DNA of 64,000 nucleotides from positions 20,846,770 to 20,910,769 of the forward strand of contig OW203768.1 of assembly GCA_934045905.1 (NCBI GenBank). The letters are read 5' to 3'. The position numbers and the translations under genes are program-made. The notes beneath the pieces were generated by a model. The model made no database searches, was not told the DNA's origin, and was given only the letters and a program-made list of their open reading frames with translations. This DNA comes from Leuctra nigra. Lineage: Eukaryota; Arthropoda; Insecta; Plecoptera; Leuctridae. Shown here in pieces: positions 59,442 through 64,000 of the stretch. Position 1 is the stretch's first letter. Each line of letters opens with the position of its first letter.

Positions 59442-59971
59442 CAGCGGTCGCCAACCTTTTGGACCTCGCGGACCACTTATATGACAATTTTATATCTCGG
59501 GGACCACTCAGGCGCGTAAAATACGTATGACGGGAAATACGATTGGTGAGGGAGACAATGGGGGGTCTGGGGGGAGGGCCCCCCAGCACCAAGCGGGTCC
59601 GGGGCGCTTAGCCCCGGAAATTTTTGGTTTTCAGGAAGTCATTTGGCGCGTTTCTACGCTATTTCAGCCAACTTTTTTTTTCCAGAAAAAGCGTTTAAAA
59701 TAACTCTTATAGGTATTGGAAAAATACTCGGAAACTGATATTATTTTCATTATAGAGCTGGTGAATACGTATAGTTGGTAGGTAGATACTTTGTAAAGAC
59801 ATTATTACGTATTGAAACATGTCCGAATTCAATACATTTGTGTTGTGCCATTTTTCTAAATTAAATAAATTGCATGGAAACTTAAAAGTAAACTTCCAAT
59901 TTTCTCTGCGGACCACCAACATTTTCTCGCGGACCACCAGTGGTCCGCGGACCACCGGTTGGCGACCGCTG
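59442..59971. mobile_element. hAT-type element CAGCGGTCGCCAACC (530 bp) with nested MITE piece
   Basis: A perfect 15-bp terminal inverted repeat, CAGCGGTCGCCAACC, starts at 59442 and is mirrored ending at 59971. It is flanked by a perfect 8-bp duplication, GTTTATAG (59434-59441 and 59972-59979). Subterminal repeats of gcggaccac occur in both orientations. Inside, about 59509-59700 matches the left part of the CAGGCGCGTA MITE at 13755, with its ggtccggggcgcttagcccc block. Confidence 0.9.
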
Positions 59972-60120
59972 GTTTATAGGATGTTCACACAAGTTCATTT
60001 GTTTATTATTTTAATTAAGTCGGGTATTTTGTTTAATTATGCATCAATTTGATCATATTTGTTGTCTTTATTCTTGAATTAGCTTCGGCTTTGTGGAGCA
60101 TGAGATGATCTATTTATGTA

Positions 60121-60336
60121 CACTCAAACCAATAAAAATTGGTACTCGAAAAGAAAAGGATTGGCTGCTGGTAAGGTTACTTGACAATCAATCCTTGATA
60201 TTATAATTAATGAAATAAGAGCTCGCCTAATAGAGGTATAGTTAATGCGTTAACACAGCCTTCATGGGATGATGCCATCAAACCTTAATCAGCCAATCCT
60301 TTTCTTTTCGAGTACCGATTTTTATTGGTTTGAGTG
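60121..60336. mobile_element. MITE with CACTCAAACCAATAAAAAT ends, copy 3
   Basis: cactcaaaccaataaaaatt at 60121 is mirrored by atttttattggtttgagtg ending at 60336. TA duplication lies at 60119-60120 and 60337-60338. It is the best-preserved copy of the family. Confidence 0.88.
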
Positions 60337-60541
60337 TACATATATTTCTTTTGTTTATGAAATAAATAATAAAAAATAATCGAAGAGAGAACGCGTCAAA
60401 GATCAAGTAAGTTCATTATATTCACGAAATGTTTCTCCATTTGTATCAATTCAAATAGATTTTCACCATTTTCTTGGGGCGATTTCTAATCAAAAACAGT
60501 GCGTAGCAAAATTATTAGAATGGTACATCTCTTAAATTTCA

Positions 60542-60581
60542 TTAGGTTAGGATAGGTTAGGTTAGGTTATTAGGTTAGGTT
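60542..60581 (+). repeat. Interstitial TTAGG telomere-type repeat
   Basis: It consists of about seven TTAGG units with one TTAGG to ATAGG change and one short break. TTAGG is the telomere repeat of most insects; short internal tracts are common in insect genomes. Confidence 0.8.
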
Positions 60582-61171
60582 TGAGACTAGTAAAAGTTCT
60601 TTTCGATTAATACATTCCTCATGTGATTCGATATAACTGAACGCATTTCTACCAACGATTGCTATACTTTCCTTCCTCTACGTAGGTTATGTTCATTCTC
60701 ATTTCCTTCCAGTAATGAGGAGATTGGCAATAATAATAAGTTCACGTCTATTCCAGCCTGGAGCAACGATTAAACAAGATGCACGCATAAGATGGATGTG
60801 TTGAGATTCATCTGGGTTTTGCTCGACTGTTGCAATGTACTTCTGCGAGGTAATGGTAATGAGTTGTAATAATGCAAGTAATAATATTGAAGATGTCACC
60901 GGATATGCACAAGGACATTGCGACAAATTGTTAGTAATTACTTAGACAAATTTGCTGTAATTCCATTGAAATCTGAATGAACAATATTCTCAATGTTGTT
61001 CAAGTCACGCAAAATGTTCAGAGAAGATCATTTTATTTGATAAGAAATGTACGAAGTTAGAACCAAAGATAAGTTTTTGGTATACACAGTTTTCAACGAA
61101 GTAAGTCTGTATATACAAAATAGAGGATGCCTTTATTTTAAATTGTTGAAGGCGTAAACGTGATAATTATG

Positions 61172-61655
61172 TTTAGGACATATCCTTTTTAATTTATTGT
61201 TAAGACACGCCTAAAAATGATACATAAATATGTTTGATGTGTTCCTGATTTAAAAAATGAGTGTTTTATTTTTCTTGAAAATGCATTTTTCTATTTTTTT
61301 TTTATGATTTCAGTCCTTTTCTTGGTATTTTAAGGTCGTTTTGTAATTTTTTAAATTATTGGAGAAAATGAGATCAAATATTTGTTTCAAGTTATTGTTG
61401 TCTTCATAAAAATATTTCCATCCTCCACTTGGTGACCAACAACGATACTTGACACATTGACACATTCAAACAATAATTTAAGTTCATTTTAATATCTTAC
61501 TCCAAATTCAACTCCTTGACCAATAAATCGAATAATATTCTGACGAATATTACAAAGCAAAACATTTCATTGGTCCTTTTTCGGGATTTTATAGTCCTTT
61601 TTTAAATAGGTTTAAGGTACTATTTGTCTGCCTTTTTGGACGTTTCATAGGCTAT
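61172..61655. mobile_element. Second copy of the 53213 hAT-type MITE, ends decayed
   Basis: It is collinear with 53213-53693 in the same orientation. Shared segments include cctttttaatttattgttaa, acgcctaaaaatgatacata, caacgatacttgacacattg and tttgtctgcc plus ttggacgtttcatagg. The terminal TAGGGC motifs are not preserved. Confidence 0.75.
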
Positions 61656-61659
61656 AAAC

Positions 61660-63080
61660 ATTAGAGTGATAATAGAGACGATATGGGTTCTTACTATTGA
61701 CGAAAGAATTGCAAATAGTTTTTTTCCACGTTTAGATGCAAGAACTGAGTGGTCAAAAACTTCAGCACGGAATTAATATCATATGCATTCTCATAATGAC
61801 TAGCTCGATTGAAATATAACATCCGTATAAAGAAATCAGATAAATAATTCTAATTAATATGAAAGTAATTTTCATGAGAGGATGGGTTCACTTGATTCAA
61901 AGAAAGAGGATCGGATTGAAGTTAGTGAAAGGTGGATCCAGATGGATGAGAAATCCTTTCAAATCATCTTCTCTTCGGCACCCGATTTACATAATGCAAA
62001 CAACACGAAATAATATCACTGATTTAATATTGGGGTATAAAATAGGAACGGATATGCAGAATAAAGCCTCGCTTTTATATTCCAATTTCGTGATCTTCTG
62101 TTGAAAGACGAGGCGATCTGGATCTCTTACTCGACAATAAGATGACTGACAAGTTAAACATCGGTTACAAACTTACAAAGACTTTCCATTTTAGGAATAG
62201 TACCAATAAAATAACAGTTGGATTATTGTACGATTCTGCGAATACGCTGTAATACTAACGTCTAATAACGTTATATTTCTACTGAGTTTCGTTAATTTAG
62301 GATTTATTTTGATTTTAAGTATTATTTTCTAATTTCGTATGAAAATCGAACCGAGCCCAATATTTATGGTTAGGTCGTGAAATAACAATTAAATCCTTTA
62401 ACTTAGTATAAAGACTGTACCTAGACCGAAAGAAAGTAAAACATTACAAAGAGGAAAATAACTTAAAATGGCATTGGCAAAACTACCTATGTGTTAATTA
62501 TTTAAGATAATTCGAAAGGTGTCAAACATATTTATTTCGCTATACATGTTTTTAACGGTTCAATGCTTTTTCTTTAAAACCTATATTAATTGTGTTGGGA
62601 TAGGTTCGTAATATTTTTTTTATTAAATTATTTTTCAACATAGCATAAATTTTAATTTGAAAAATGTAAATCGAAACAGTTGACCAATAGTATTTAAAAA
62701 CTGTTAAATTGTGAAACTGTTGACAAATAATTTAATTTGACGAAATATTCCAACACTAGTAATGGTTTGAATTACTAGTTTTATTACTAAATTATACAAT
62801 TATAAGTGAAGATTTTTCAATAAAAATCGAAACTGTAGACAAAAATAATTTTAAATAATTATAATAAAACATGACGAAATATCCCAAAACTAGTAATTGT
62901 TTTTATTATGAGTTTTATTATAACTTACAATTATTACAATTATTACAAGTTTTGTCTTGAAGAAGATTTTAAAATAAAAATAGAAACTGTTGACAAAAAA
63001 TTTTAAAATAATAAAAAAAACATGGCGAAATATCCTAAAACTAGTAATTGTTTAAATATATGTCTCTTTTCTCTCCTCTC
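61660..63080. other. AT-rich upstream sequence, nothing recognised
   Basis: A loosely repeated theme, gaaactgttgacaaa with attttaaa nearby, recurs about four times between 62680 and 63000. No gene or defined element is seen. Confidence 0.4.
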
Positions 63081-63500
63081 CTCGCACAATGCAATAAGGA
63101 TGTAGCTACTTCCAAGAACCCCGAGCCGCTCCGTGATCCGTAGCGTTTGATCGGCTAATAATGGCTCATCGACTGCATCTGGCGGTCTCACGGGGTCTAA
63201 TCACTCTCAGAGGCCGGGTAATTGAAAGTGATTCACACTCGAGGAGAGATGTTTGGTCAGTCAACATCGGACTGAGACGCCGCCGCATCGCAACCAGTTC
63301 GAGACGATGACGGGGCAGGAAACTCACGTCGACGTCGAATTCGGATTCCTAAATCAACACATCTCGATCGAGCAGAGACAGAAGAAGCTGCCTTACATTA
63401 TTTTCAGCTATTTACGTGGCTTTTGCCGGCGGATGATGATTTTGAAGGGCCCTCAGAAGCTGAACAAACTAAAGTTACATCAGAAGTAGCTTGATTATGG
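63080..63500. promoter_or_regulatory. GC-richer segment, possible untranslated exon/promoter
   Basis: The composition is coding-like or UTR-like. On the minus strand a GTGAGT donor consensus follows GACGTCGAC at about 63332. On the plus strand an open frame runs 63253-63489 (MVSQHRTETPPHRNQ onward) with no recognisable domain. It may be a 5' exon of the pipe-like gene or of a gene to the right, but nothing proves transcription. Confidence 0.22.
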
Positions 63501-63919
63501 CTTGATCAATAAAGATTCTTGGATTTATTTTTAAACTTACAACAATGAGAGACCGAGAAATGATAAATCCAGGAATTCATGCTTGCACGAACTTATTTTG
63601 TTTTATATCAGCAATGCAAAATTATTGACTTTTCCACCTGAGGACGGACATTTTGTTGGCACGTTGACGGGTCATATTATAACTTTATTGAGGTAAATCG
63701 ATGAATTTTTGTAATGTGAGTGATTCCTCTTCGTACTAAAGATATCTCCGGGACCTATTGAATTTCCCAGGTGCCCATTAACTATAAAATATCGTCAAAA
63801 AAGCACAGAATCGAAGCTATTCTGCGTGCCATCAAGATGGTGGCAGGTTACAATGAGATGACATCACGCGCAAAGTATGAATACAATTTTACTTTTGGCT
63901 TCTGATAGGCCGATATGGA

Positions 63920-63920
<1 letters not shown>

Positions 63921-63992
<72 letters not shown>
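63921..63992 (+). repeat. (ATG)n microsatellite, 24 units
   Basis: This is an uninterrupted trinucleotide run ending near the window edge. It is preceded by a related gatggag stretch and is likely to vary in length between individuals. Confidence 0.95.
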
Positions 63993-63994
<2 letters not shown>

Positions 63995-64000
63995 AAGATA

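Overview
This window looks like part of an insect nuclear genome. It is AT-rich, almost all of it is non-coding, it is crowded with short non-autonomous DNA transposons and tRNA-derived SINEs, and it holds a short tract of the insect telomere motif TTAGG. The order cannot be settled from sequence alone; a hemipteran-type genome is a guess.

One gene is clearly visible, on the minus strand. It is a pipe-like member of the heparan sulfate/uronyl 2-O-sulfotransferase family (Golgi, type II membrane protein, PAPS-dependent). Seven coding exons can be joined with consistent phase and GT/AG boundaries: 44978-44839 (membrane anchor), 14191-14133, 12373-12096 (PAPS 5'-phosphosulfate loop), 7427-7271 (3'-phosphate binding motif), 6700-6576 (paired cysteines), 4907-4753 and 4155-3977 (C-terminus and stop). 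They total 1093 bp, or 363 residues plus a stop. A possible start exon (ATG plus two bases before a GTAAGT donor) lies at 48813-48809 and would give about 365 residues, close to the usual length of this family. The second visible intron is about 30.6 kb.

The most unusual feature is in this gene. Three of its exons each carry a tandem array of truncated, nearly identical copies of one exon-intron junction: 4 extra acceptor copies (140-bp unit) before the 4753-4907 exon, 13 extra acceptor copies (about 92-bp unit) before the 7271-7427 exon, and 7 extra donor copies (124/130-bp unit) after the 12096-12373 exon. Two arrays sit at opposite ends of the same intron. Every copy keeps the splice-site dinucleotide, and in every array the copy junction carries an in-frame stop, so only the innermost site gives an open message.

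The rest is introns and flanks filled with repeats. There are six probable hAT-type elements, five with perfect 8-bp target duplications and one with a single mismatch. Three copies of a TTAA-flanked foldback element occur, one of them nested inside a hAT element. Several palindromic MITE families and a 1.46-kb foldback are present, along with about nine copies or fragments of a tRNA-derived SINE. A 3.75-kb minisatellite (57-bp unit, about 65 copies, with higher-order structure) lies at 37780-41527; its unit resembles a splice acceptor and is open in five of six frames. GC/CpG-richer islands at about 15.9, 53.75, 58.0 and 63.1-63.4 kb are the only places that look like promoters or untranslated first exons. 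No rRNA, stand-alone tRNA, CRISPR or bacterial features were seen.
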